This document shows, in pieces, positions 30,401 through 36,491 of a DNA stretch of 36,491 nucleotides; the first letter of the stretch is position 1, and each line of letters opens with the position of its first letter. Both the position numbers and the translations under genes were made by a program. The stretch lies in contig NZ_AP018226.1 of assembly GCF_002368035.1 (NCBI RefSeq), positions 1 through 36,491 on the forward strand, read 5' to 3'. The notes beneath the pieces were generated by a model. That model did no database searches and was not told the origin of the DNA. It worked only from the letters and a program-made list of their open reading frames with translations. This DNA is from Nostoc linckia NIES-25. Its GTDB lineage: Bacteria; Cyanobacteriota; Cyanobacteriia; Cyanobacteriales; Nostocaceae.

Positions 30401-31105
30401 GATGAACTAATTAAGTCACTAGAGAAAGGCTTGGAACTTCACAAAGATAGTGTAGAAGTTACTAAAATTGTGGATCTTGCCAGGGCTAAAAAGCTTTTTG
30501 GGTTTAGACCCATGCCTGAAACAGTAGATAAAAAAGAGAATATAGGCTTTATCAGAGTTTGCTTATCCAAAGTAGGCGTAAAGCTAAAATCAACTGGTAG
30601 GGCTATAGGTGACGATGGGGTAAGAAGACAGTTTTATAGTCTAGATTTTGACGATTTTAACAGTCAATATCGCCAAGTAACCTTAGAATGTATCGGAAAA
30701 TATTTTGATACTTGGCTAGCTGAGAAATACGACCAAAGCGCGATTGATTGGGAATACTCTAAAGCCCATAAAGGTGAAAGATTGCCAAATACTAAAGATG
30801 AAGAACAAATTTTAAGTAACTGGAAGCCTTCGGAACCTGAAATAATTGTACAACCAGTTATCTCAAATGTGGAGACTCAGCTAATTGCTGAAACTATAAT
30901 AGAAAGCTCACCAATCATAGAACCTCAACAAACCGTTGTAGACCAAGCTAAAGAAATAATGCTTGCTACTTTTTCACCCATGCTACGAGCGATTGCAAAG
31001 CAAATTAAGGAAACAGGATCGGCGGCTGCTAGAGCTTTAGAGGGATTAGATGTTATTCAATTACTCGCAATTCAAGATATTGTAGAGGAGCTATCAGGAA
31101 CGTAG
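27434..31105 (+). CDS. CyRepA1-type plasmid replication protein (primase/helicase), right copy
   Basis: The 1223-residue initiator has the same order as the left copy. The N-terminal zinc pattern is CPVCENTTGNC (about 13-23) with a following Cys. A toprim-like part has IVEGTGAKPFLTSQRL and IRIALDAGDIDNS (about 250-320). The helicase core has Walker A FMGSGKTHSQ (about 421-430), Walker B IWLDEVE (about 510), TTAESGVSI (about 705) and SGRLRDD. After about residue 1110 it differs completely from the left copy: a Gln/Ile-rich tail with helices replaces the W-rich end. HIP1 sites are nearly absent in this gene, unlike the left copy, pointing to a different history. Two initiators probably mean two origins. 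Confidence 0.85.
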   Translation: MTNLYPTSRKNPCPVCENTTGNCRTHVEEELILCMTYADTKKFDVIDGFKCLGQTKDGTWAKFKPVELDTYQQNQQHNPELAIKRVKEKAEKLAQEKIELEYQFNQALTPELRHKEYSKLLDELELHPDDKADLLSRGLTEAQIEQSGFKSVEKYQKLTGKYHTGLPGVNRYNQVVASDSGYLIPVRNYDGLIVGLQLRLRTPVDTGRYRWVNSSNDGTILKLAIPAKGFEPALENPLAIFKPENPDSIWIVEGTGAKPFLTSQRLNAVVIGAAGGQFLASQNQFEAAIKRAIADYGALPIRIALDAGDIDNSAVRNRWVEVSRFLQQIQYGFEFAWWNQVNKTDCDIDELEDLTKIEFISFEEFLNLKGTKPIFKSPQAFNEKAYQEWELASKFTPNIKLNQKHFEFSNSIPKSGAIVAGKAFMGSGKTHSQLLTIKANNVTDGIYSYIVSPRRKLNKQTIKRAKNINLTIYNLKEDSGIELLPGRETNIILCPESFSKLDGYFDGMNIWLDEVESKMPQILSGGTIKGRDQALTFEVLKKAVQTCNNLYLLDANLSDKTVKFFAELAKDKKVVKIDNLYKPERPKPVIIVDCINTNEEVSVHDKSALVNLILQEQKPFIGTDSQTFAQTLSYLLREEGKAGFVLDSISNEQSWLDLFEIQPELKKYQELLNAKNISLLSYWADLLLEDPNSFFTLFNPDYFIYTTTAESGVSIDLEGFFSCKVLVFFGVIATNNQLQMSGRLRDDSIPTYVYCPERSIIPRSSDFNQQRVEFLTKAVSEAYKALEDDLDATASTVFNFALSRCQNVDEFWTFGTRLKALENFEKSNLRACLSYKLEQMGYKIEIHQAESIKGIKDDLKVKKEMVLSTEAVEIFEAKEFETLEDAEKAKNKSDSIRVKRAVKKTKILFSNPGIEETEIWKPNYIYECYVKDRNWRYNLDKFYLLFNPEISAKKSNADRYFKLTSQFVNKNQIIKDLELNLKGLRTLGIDELIKSLEKGLELHKDSVEVTKIVDLARAKKLFGFRPMPETVDKKENIGFIRVCLSKVGVKLKSTGRAIGDDGVRRQFYSLDFDDFNSQYRQVTLECIGKYFDTWLAEKYDQSAIDWEYSKAHKGERLPNTKDEEQILSNWKPSEPEIIVQPVISNVETQLIAETIIESSPIIEPQQTVVDQAKEIMLATFSPMLRAIAKQIKETGSAAARALEGLDVIQLLAIQDIVEELSGT

Positions 31106-31420
31106 AAAAGTATAAAAATACAAAATCCCAAGTAGCTTTGGGATTTTGTAAAAAAGTCACTCTTTCTAATACGTCTTACATTTTTATTCGAGCTTTTAAT
31201 CTATTACGAAAAATATAATAATAGCTAAGTAATTTATTTGTATTTTTTCGTATTATAAGATTTTTTTATATATAATAGATGTATAAGCTAGTTTTATCTA
31301 AGGATTTAAAACTACAAAAACTAAAAAAAGCCTGACGGGTTTTTTCAGGCTTCTCTTAGGAAGGTAAGAAATAAATTTTAGATAAAAAATTCAAATAAAA
31401 AAGAAGGTAAATAAAACGAG
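31106..31420. terminator. Intergenic region with two terminator-like hairpins
   Basis: TACAAAATCCCAA (31119-31131) and TTGGGATTTTGTA (31138-31150) form a perfect 13-bp stem right after CyRepA1. AAGCCTGA (31328-31335) and TCAGGCTT (31345-31352) form a second hairpin with a T-rich loop. The 170 bp between is extremely AT-rich, with no gene, and could hold an unwinding element or a promoter for the following genes. Confidence 0.7.
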
Positions 31421-32284
31421 ATGGCTAAAACTAATATAACACAACCAAAGCTCGAAGTATTACAGAATCAAGAGCTTATTCTAATTTCAAAAATTTCTAG
31501 TTTAACTACTGATATTGAGCAATGGCAGGTAGCTATAAACGCCTTAGAATCAGATGTTAAACTTCCTATTGCTTCTGGTATTAGTTCCGTCTTTGATGCT
31601 TTAAAAACTCAGCTAGATAACGCTGAGAATGAGCAAGAACGGCAAACTAAGCTGATTCAGTACAAAGATGCTATTGCTACATCTAAAGCCTCTCTAGAGC
31701 TTCTGAGAAAAGAACTGATATCTATTCAAAAAGAAATTCAAATTGAAACAGGAAATGAATATTTCGAGATTAACATAAAACCACATTATCCTAAGTATGA
31801 AGCAGCTTTCACCAAGTTTGATGATCAACGGCAAGCCAAAATTAACTCAATTCAGAAAGATTTATCAAGCTATCGCAGTGATTATGATCTTATCAGGCGT
31901 TTTATGGCAGGTGATAGAACTGCAAGATTGGATAGGCTCAATTCAGGTAGTCATGATTACAAAAAACACTTTCAAAGACTAGAAAATGAGTTCATTCCTG
32001 GTTGTGAAAAACAGCTAGACGACCTTAATAACCAGCCATTACCAGACAAGCTGAGTAGTCCAGAGTTTCGAGCTTGGCTTACTTCTAGAGTGCTTCTAGA
32101 TGAATCTATTGCGTGGTTAATTAAAGCCAATAAGGAAGCTTTAGAAGCCCAAAGGGAGTTTAGAGAGTTAGCTGTAAAGTATCCGCAGTGTCTAGAATTC
32201 AAATTGTATGAATTACCAGAAAGCATAAAAGTGCTTGAGATTGATTCTAAGGGCAAAATTGTATTAAGTAATAAGGAGATTTAA
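31421..32284 (+). CDS. Coiled-coil protein upstream of the terminase module
   Basis: The 287-residue product is almost entirely predicted helix. The first 110 residues form a coil (LEVLQNQELILISKISSLTT and onward). A more compact middle (YFEINIKPHYPKYEAAFTKF, DRTARLDRLNSGSHDYKKHF) and another helical part follow. No catalytic motif or signal peptide is seen. Its position before terminase and its coil-rich build resemble phage scaffold or head-associated proteins, but I cannot assign one. It starts a likely operon with the next two small genes. Confidence 0.6.
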   Translation: MAKTNITQPKLEVLQNQELILISKISSLTTDIEQWQVAINALESDVKLPIASGISSVFDALKTQLDNAENEQERQTKLIQYKDAIATSKASLELLRKELISIQKEIQIETGNEYFEINIKPHYPKYEAAFTKFDDQRQAKINSIQKDLSSYRSDYDLIRRFMAGDRTARLDRLNSGSHDYKKHFQRLENEFIPGCEKQLDDLNNQPLPDKLSSPEFRAWLTSRVLLDESIAWLIKANKEALEAQREFRELAVKYPQCLEFKLYELPESIKVLEIDSKGKIVLSNKEI

Positions 32285-32288
32285 CAAT

Positions 32289-32513
32289 ATGTCAACTAAA
32301 GTTTTTATCGAAATTTTGACAGAAGATGATAGTTCTACTGCTTTATCAAAAGTATCGGAATTGTTAGGAGATTATACAATATCTTCAATCAAGACAAGCC
32401 CAGCAAACACACTTAGAAGTGACTCAAAGGATATTCAGTCTGATAGCTTTGATGACTTAAAAGCAGCTAGAGAAGAACAAATAAAACGCATTCAAAACGC
32501 TAATAAATACTAG
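32289..32513 (+). CDS. Small uncharacterised protein
   Basis: The 74-residue product has a strand-helix N-terminus (STKVFIEILTEDDSSTALSK) and a charged C-terminal helix (FDDLKAAREEQIKRIQNANK). It has an AAGGAGA ribosome site and starts 4 bp after the preceding gene. Function is unknown. Confidence 0.65.
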   Translation: MSTKVFIEILTEDDSSTALSKVSELLGDYTISSIKTSPANTLRSDSKDIQSDSFDDLKAAREEQIKRIQNANKY

Positions 32514-32523
32514 GAATTTAAAT

Positions 32524-32688
32524 ATGCTTCAGTTCGTGAATCATCCAAAAAAATTCATTCATGTAAGTCTGCCAGAGCCGCAACACGCGGCATTTAAAGC
32601 CTTATGTAGTGAGCATAAGGTAACAATGCAAAAAGCTGTACTGGAAGCTTTGGATCTATGGCTACTTCAGAAAATGCAGCAGAAGTAA
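32524..32688 (+). CDS. Tiny RHH-like protein
   Basis: The 54-residue product has a strand-like KFIHVSLPEP followed by two helices (HAAFKALCSEHKV and MQKAVLEALDLWLLQKM), the usual RHH order. AGGAA stands before the ATG and it lies 10 bp after the preceding gene. It could regulate the terminase module. A strong hairpin follows. Confidence 0.6.
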   Translation: MLQFVNHPKKFIHVSLPEPQHAAFKALCSEHKVTMQKAVLEALDLWLLQKMQQK

Positions 32689-32696
32689 AGCAGATT

Positions 32697-32742
32697 AAAA
32701 AGCTTAAAATTGATAAATAACTCTTATTGATTTTAAGCTTTT
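32697..32742 (+). terminator. Hairpin terminator before the terminase genes
   Basis: AAAAGCTTAAAAT (32698-32710) and ATTTTAAGCTTTT (32730-32742) form a 13-bp stem with a T-rich 3' arm. It ends the small-gene operon before the terminase small-subunit gene. Confidence 0.7.
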
Positions 32743-32792
32743 ATAAATATTCTTACTGTTTTGTTATTTAAATTATTTTATATCTATTAAAA

Positions 32793-33221
32793 ATGCTAAA
32801 AGATTTAGAACCACAAGAAATGCAAGCTTTATGTTTGCTAGCAGCAGGTCAAACTAGAAGTGAAGTTTCTAGAAAGCTAGGAATAGCTGTAAGTTGCTTA
32901 GATAGTTGGAAAGCTAGACCCGATTTTAAGGAAGCCCAAAGAGAAGCAACAATGGCGATTTATGAGCAATCTATAGCCGCGATTGTATCAGTTTCTCTAG
33001 AGTCCGTGCAGGAGCTAGAAAAAATTATTAACGATGTAGATGTTCCAGCAAGGACTAAAATTAGTGCTATTGCATTAGTACTTACCCATGCTGAAAAATG
33101 TAAAAGCTACGTATTAGAACAGCGATTAGAACGGATTGAACAGGCTTTAAATTATGTGGACATCGACATTAACATTGAATCAGATTCAGAACTTAGAAGC
33201 GCGGGTACAGAAGAAATTTAA
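32793..33221 (+). CDS. Terminase small subunit-like protein
   Basis: The 142-residue product has an N-terminal HTH (EMQALCLLAAGQTRSEVSRK, then LGIAVSCLDSWKARPDF), the pattern of small terminase subunits that recognise packaging sites. A central helical oligomerisation part and an acidic tail follow. It overlaps the large-subunit gene by 68 bp and directly precedes it, as is usual for terS-terL pairs. A pac or cos site, if any, would be expected near this gene or at the element ends. The ATG has no strong ribosome site. Confidence 0.75.
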   Translation: MLKDLEPQEMQALCLLAAGQTRSEVSRKLGIAVSCLDSWKARPDFKEAQREATMAIYEQSIAAIVSVSLESVQELEKIINDVDVPARTKISAIALVLTHAEKCKSYVLEQRLERIEQALNYVDIDINIESDSELRSAGTEEI

Positions 33222-34620
33222 CAAAAGGCAGAATCTTCTAAATGCTCCTGAGAACTGGGAAGATTTTGCTAAGTTATGTCAGATAAGAAGTGGTAATCAG
33301 ATGGTAAAATTCCAACCTTTTGATTATCAAGTAAAGCTTATCGAATTGATGAAACGCCACCAAGTAGTAGTAGTAGCAAAATCAAGGCAACTTGGAATTA
33401 CTCAATGTGTTTTGAGTCGTTATTTACATAAAGCCATACAAAATCCAGCGTATCAAGCAATGAGCTTTATGAAATCTCAGGAAGATGCCAGCGCTCTAAG
33501 CAGAAGAACACGAACAATGCTTGAGTCTGTACCTAAATATGCTAAAGCTGAGAGTGATTCACTCGGTTTATTAAAAATAAATGGTGGTGGTTCAGTTTAT
33601 TTTAAAAATAGTGGTAAAGAAGGATCGCGGAGTTACGATTCAATTTCAGACATGATGTTTGATGAAGCAGCTTTTAGCCCAAATATTGAAAGTATTTACA
33701 GTGCTAGCAGCGCTTCAGGTGCTATGTTAGGTGATTCTATGTGCAAGCTGATTATAAGCACTCCTAGCGCTAAAATTGGCTGGTATTGGGATATGCTTGC
33801 AAGCCACAATGAAGGTGTAGACGTTGAGCTTGTGTGTGAGCAGGTTGCTAGCGGTGAATTACCACCTTTTTACTATTGGATCGATTCACAAGGTACTGTC
33901 AAAGTAATTATTCACTGGAAAGCTCACCCAATCTATTCGCAACGTGAAGATTATTTAGAATACCGTCAGAAGAAAGACGGTACAAGCTGGGAAGTTATCA
34001 AGCGTGAATATGACCTCTGTTTTGTTGACAGCGATGTAGCCGTATTTAGTGCTGAATTGGTACGTAATGGTGCAGTAGGTCAATGGAATAAAGAGCTTGA
34101 TTCTAATGCTGATTATTACATAGGGGTAGACACCAGTAATCTTGGTGATGACTTCACTGTTGCCACAGTGTTAAAAAAGGTTGGGGACGTTTACAGTATT
34201 TGTGAACTGTACCGTAAAAAAAAGATGTCAAGCGAATACGACATTTTCCAAATTTCTGAACTGATTCAAAAATACAAACCTAGTAACGTGGGTGTGGAGG
34301 TCACAGGGGGAACGGGTCAAATTTATTTAGAACAGCTTCAGAAATCTAATAAAGAGTTTAAGTTTGAAGCAATCCGTACAACCGAGAACTCAAAACAAGC
34401 GATGATTGACAGACTAATTTTAGGTCTAGAGAAGTCAATTATTGAATACCCCAACACCTACCCAGGCATTGAAGAAATGCTAGTTTTCCGTAGGCAGGGA
34501 AACAAGTTAGGAGCAGCTTCAGGCAGACATGATGATTGTGTTATGTCTTTAGCTTTTGCGCTTGCTGTTACACCATTTGCCAATCAAAAAACCTTACCAT
34601 TCGCAGGATTAACACTGTAA
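33154..34620 (+). CDS. terL: Terminase large subunit (packaging ATPase and nuclease)
   Basis: The 488-residue product is a full-length phage packaging motor. The ATPase domain has VVVAKSRQLGITQ (non-canonical Walker A, about residues 72-84), MMFDEAAF (Walker B, near 168) and the coupling motif IISTPS (near 198). The RNase H-like nuclease domain has YIGVDTSNLGDDFTVA (near 325), NVGVEVTGGTGQI (near 377) and RHDDCVMSLAFAL (near 458), supplying the acidic metal ligands. The ATG at 33154 overlaps the small-subunit gene; a TTG at 33175 is an alternative. No portal, protease, major capsid or tail gene is recognisable on the element. It therefore probably packages DNA with helper-phage proteins, or is a relic with intact motifs. 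Confidence 0.9.
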   Translation: MWTSTLTLNQIQNLEARVQKKFNKRQNLLNAPENWEDFAKLCQIRSGNQMVKFQPFDYQVKLIELMKRHQVVVVAKSRQLGITQCVLSRYLHKAIQNPAYQAMSFMKSQEDASALSRRTRTMLESVPKYAKAESDSLGLLKINGGGSVYFKNSGKEGSRSYDSISDMMFDEAAFSPNIESIYSASSASGAMLGDSMCKLIISTPSAKIGWYWDMLASHNEGVDVELVCEQVASGELPPFYYWIDSQGTVKVIIHWKAHPIYSQREDYLEYRQKKDGTSWEVIKREYDLCFVDSDVAVFSAELVRNGAVGQWNKELDSNADYYIGVDTSNLGDDFTVATVLKKVGDVYSICELYRKKKMSSEYDIFQISELIQKYKPSNVGVEVTGGTGQIYLEQLQKSNKEFKFEAIRTTENSKQAMIDRLILGLEKSIIEYPNTYPGIEEMLVFRRQGNKLGAASGRHDDCVMSLAFALAVTPFANQKTLPFAGLTL

Positions 34621-34625
34621 AAAAT

Positions 34626-35087
34626 ATGATACCTAAAAAGAAAAGTGAAAGTAGCGGTCGGATATATAAAGCTTTATATGTAGATGAAAATGGATATTGT
34701 TTAACTGTTCTAGAGTACAAGAATGAAGTCTTTACTGTTAAAGCAGAATATTTTGATTTAGAAAAGATATCTTATAAAAAAATAAAAGAAGATTTTAAAA
34801 CTACTGGAATCACTACTTACGAAAGAAGAATATCCAATCAAGATATTAGTTCGCGCATTGATAAAACGATAAAAGTGTTGGAACTAAACGAAACAATAGG
34901 AATAATGAATATCAAAGCCTTAATTAACGATAAAAGATTAGTTATTGATACTCCTGACTTACAAAATGCTATACACCAGTATGACCCAGAGAACACAACA
35001 AAGGGACATAGAGTAAAAGCCTTAATGTTAGGGATTGCAGAAGAACCTAAAATTAATCATCTGCTTAGAGACTCCCAACCCTCCTAA
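34626..35087 (+). CDS. Uncharacterised protein after terminase
   Basis: The 153-residue product is taken from the ATG 6 bp after the terminase stop; a longer frame overlaps terminase. It has a beta-rich first half (GRIYKALYVDENGYCLTVLE) and a helical second half. No portal or nuclease motif is seen, and its small size argues against a portal. It ends before the strong terminator at 35134. Function is unknown. Confidence 0.6.
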   Translation: MIPKKKSESSGRIYKALYVDENGYCLTVLEYKNEVFTVKAEYFDLEKISYKKIKEDFKTTGITTYERRISNQDISSRIDKTIKVLELNETIGIMNIKALINDKRLVIDTPDLQNAIHQYDPENTTKGHRVKALMLGIAEEPKINHLLRDSQPS

Positions 35088-35133
35088 CCATTCCAAAGCT
35101 CTAATAGCTCTAGAAAGCCCTACAAAGCCTCTT

Positions 35134-35172
35134 AATCCCTTAAATGTCCTATCCAGCGTTTAAGGGATTTTT
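35134..35172 (+). terminator. Intrinsic terminator of the terminase operon
   Basis: AATCCCTTAAA (35134-35144) pairs perfectly with TTTAAGGGATT (35159-35169), then TTT. It lies 47 bp after the last gene of the operon. Confidence 0.8.
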
Positions 35173-35744
35173 AACGCTCTAGAGGCTACACAGGGTCAAC
35201 ACAGCATCAATGCAGTATCAACGCAGTGGCTAGGTTGTCTAGGTTATGTAGCGTGTCGTAGTGTCTGTAGTGTGTTTAAGCTCTGGTACGCCACGATCGC
35301 TCTAAAAAACCAGACAAGTAGATTGTCAACGCTTGAAAAGTCTAAGTACTTTTAAACTATTTTTGAGTATTGTTAAACACATAAAAAACTAAAAACCTGT
35401 GTACGTACAAGGGGGTTTTAAACCTCTGAAAAAATCGGTTTTTAGCGTCTGAAAGCTTTACCAGACAAGGATTTTTTGTGGCAGCATGGTTAGCGGCTCC
35501 CTTATAAGATATTGGTTAAACCATAGATATAAAATTATACACACATACAGCGACTCTGAAACGGGTCTAGACAGCGCGAAACCTGCTGAAATGTTTAGGG
35601 GGCGAAAAGTAATATGTCTGACGTTTAAACCCGATTGTAAGCTACGAAAATACTACAGAAAGTTTCAGAATATTTCAGGATACTGCAAAATGCTGTAAAA
35701 ATTAAACTCTGGAAGTAACTCTTTAACCGCGTCCTAAAAAAGTT
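35173..35744. repeat. Gene-poor region with short tandem repeats near the right end
   Basis: Three 11-bp repeats (TCAACACAGCA, TCAATGCAGTA, TCAACGCAGTG) run at 35196-35228. CTAGGTTRT pairs and GTAGYGTGT triplets follow to about 35276. A run of 10-bp TTTCAGAATA/TTTCAGGATA-like units lies at about 35649-35700. A 70-codon frame (35486-35698) lacks a ribosome site and overlaps these repeats, so I do not call it. These are probably protein-binding arrays. Confidence 0.5.
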
Positions 35745-36218
35745 ATGCCCTACAATTTTGAAACAAGCATAACTATCACAACTGTCAAAACTGCTATGAG
35801 CGATCGCATCGACCAAATCATAGAGAAGCTTCACCAATTAAAGGAAATCAGACAGCAGTTAGTTAACGAGCCGATGTCTGAACCTGGGGTATGGATTCAT
35901 CAATATGAAGTGCGTAAGCAGTATAAAAAAGGTGGCGAAGTCTATTGGTATGTATACGCAAAGTGGCAAGCCAACGAGCCAATTTTCAAGAGGAACCCAA
36001 AAGCTAGGCTAAAAGGGATTGTGAAGCGCGGTAAGAACCCAGAGTTTACCTGCCACCAACACATAGGCAGGGTAGGCAGTAGCACAGGACTAGGAACCGA
36101 TCCAGAGGTCACGGAAGCCTATCGAGAGTGGGAAAATCGCAAGCGGCTAGACGCGGTTGATAAAGCTTTGGAAGAGATTGAAAACGCGCTCATTGGAGTT
36201 ATGCCAGCAATAAATTAA
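35745..36218 (+). CDS. Small basic protein next to the right end
   Basis: The 157-residue product has a helical N-terminal part (SDRIDQIIEKLHQLKEIRQQ), a basic, aromatic core (WIHQYEVRKQYKKGGEVYWYVYAKW in short pieces, then RLKGIVKRGKNPEFTCHQHIG) and a charged C-terminal helix. A second ATG at 35796 (a HIP1 site follows) is an equally good start; neither has a clear ribosome site. The core, with conserved Tyr/Trp and a YYWYAKW-like strand, looks nucleic-acid-binding. It is flanked by AGTTATGCC motifs, one at its start and one pair at its stop. Function is unknown. Confidence 0.6.
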   Translation: MPYNFETSITITTVKTAMSDRIDQIIEKLHQLKEIRQQLVNEPMSEPGVWIHQYEVRKQYKKGGEVYWYVYAKWQANEPIFKRNPKARLKGIVKRGKNPEFTCHQHIGRVGSSTGLGTDPEVTEAYREWENRKRLDAVDKALEEIENALIGVMPAIN

Positions 36219-36229
36219 AAGGCATAACC
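36197..36229. repeat. 33-bp hairpin AGTTATGCC-N15-GGCATAAC (right copy)
   Basis: It has the same arms and the same 15-bp spacing as the left copy at 591-623; the spacer is A-rich here. It overlaps the end of the small basic gene, and may double as its terminator. The arm AGTTATGC also appears inside the first right-end iteron. Confidence 0.65.
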
Positions 36230-36297
36230 AACTTAGGGAGCCGGAAATTTGAGAATGCTTTGGGGGCGATCGCTGGCAAACTGTTAGATGACGACAA

Positions 36298-36491
36298 TAA
36301 CCAGTTATGCAAACATGATAACCCGTTATGCAAGCATACTAACTAGTTAGCAAACATAATAACAGTTACGCAGATATACTAACCAGTTAACGCAGAGATA
36401 ACTTGTTAATGCAGAGATACTAACCAGTTAACGCAGACATAGCGAGATGCTTAACAGGTTAATGCAGACATAACAGGTGTGTCCGTTAATT
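36298..36491. repeat. Right-end iteron array TAACCNGTTA(A)YGCARAYATA
   Basis: Nine copies begin at 36298, 36319, 36340, 36360, 36380, 36399, 36421, 36452 and 36471, and a partial copy runs to the last base. Spacing is 19-22 bp except one gap of 31. The palindromic core TAACCAGTTA is followed by (A)YGCARAYAT. The same core occurs four times before the fused resolvase gene. It is probably a binding array for that protein, or an origin or telomere-associated region. Confidence 0.85.

Noticed and set aside
35486..35698. 70-codon open frame, and a tRNA-like look of 35485-35550
   Set aside because: The frame lacks a start signal and runs through short tandem repeats. The tRNA idea fails because there is no TTCRANTC T-arm nor a closing acceptor stem.

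Overview
The window looks like a 36.5 kb accessory replicon of a filamentous cyanobacterium of the Nostoc/Anabaena type. The evidence is the many GCGATCGC (HIP1) octamers, a GCGATGCCTGCGGCGGGC-type dispersed repeat near 930, two very large replication proteins of the cyanobacterial CyRepA1 type, and no chromosomal housekeeping gene, rRNA or tRNA. Both extremities carry long arrays of short repeats and the first 20 bases are a perfect palindrome. I suspect the window is a whole linear element with hairpin ends, comparable to the ~37 kb linear 'incision element' that I recall being reported for Anabaena variabilis ATCC 29413. The sequence alone cannot prove linearity or completeness.

Layout: (1) 1-900, left-end repeat array (about 15 copies of a CTTGTATAGTGATA-like motif) and hairpins. 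(2) 900-3.2 kb, a secreted protein, an Ala/Gln-rich protein, a TerS-like HTH protein and two tandem tiny membrane proteins. (3) 3.26-9.19 kb, leftward CyRepA1 operon. (4) 9.27-14.95 kb, rightward operon: HTH regulator, ribbon-helix-helix (RHH) protein, several tiny proteins, a coiled-coil protein, a membrane-anchored P-loop/zinc-ribbon protein and a T5orf172 (GIY-YIG-like) membrane protein. (5) 15.5-17.7 kb, telomere-resolvase-like gene plus a partner gene, each preceded by an inverted repeat resembling the left-end repeats. (6) 17.8-19.65 kb, leftward fused resolvase-like gene whose promoter carries TAACNNGTTA sites. (7) 19.8-25.1 kb, leftward ParR/ParM-like pair with phased repeats, then second copies of the P-loop protein, the coiled-coil protein and the RHH protein. 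(8) 25.2-31.1 kb, rightward operon ending in a second CyRepA1. (9) 31.4-35.1 kb, small proteins and both terminase subunits, with no recognisable portal, capsid or tail gene. (10) 35.1-36.49 kb, repeats, one small gene and an array of nine TAACCNGTTA(A)YGCA iterons at the right end.

The most striking property is mirror symmetry. From the outside inward, each half carries CyRepA1, a coiled-coil protein, a small RHH protein, then in the opposite orientation a second RHH protein, a coiled-coil protein, a conserved GGCAGTA hairpin, a P-loop/zinc-ribbon membrane protein and a telomere-resolvase-like system. The halves converge at about 17.7 kb, close to the physical middle. Paralogues are strongly diverged, and HIP1 sites are dense on the left but nearly absent on the right, so the halves probably came from two related replicons or diverged long ago.

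Each half also seems to own its end. The left-end repeats resemble the sites in front of the left (split) resolvase genes, and the right-end iterons match the sites in front of the right (fused) resolvase gene. My working model is a linear, possibly phage-satellite-like plasmid with two distinct resolvase/telomere systems, two initiators and a terminase for possible packaging in a helper capsid. The parts are seen in sequence; the model is inference.
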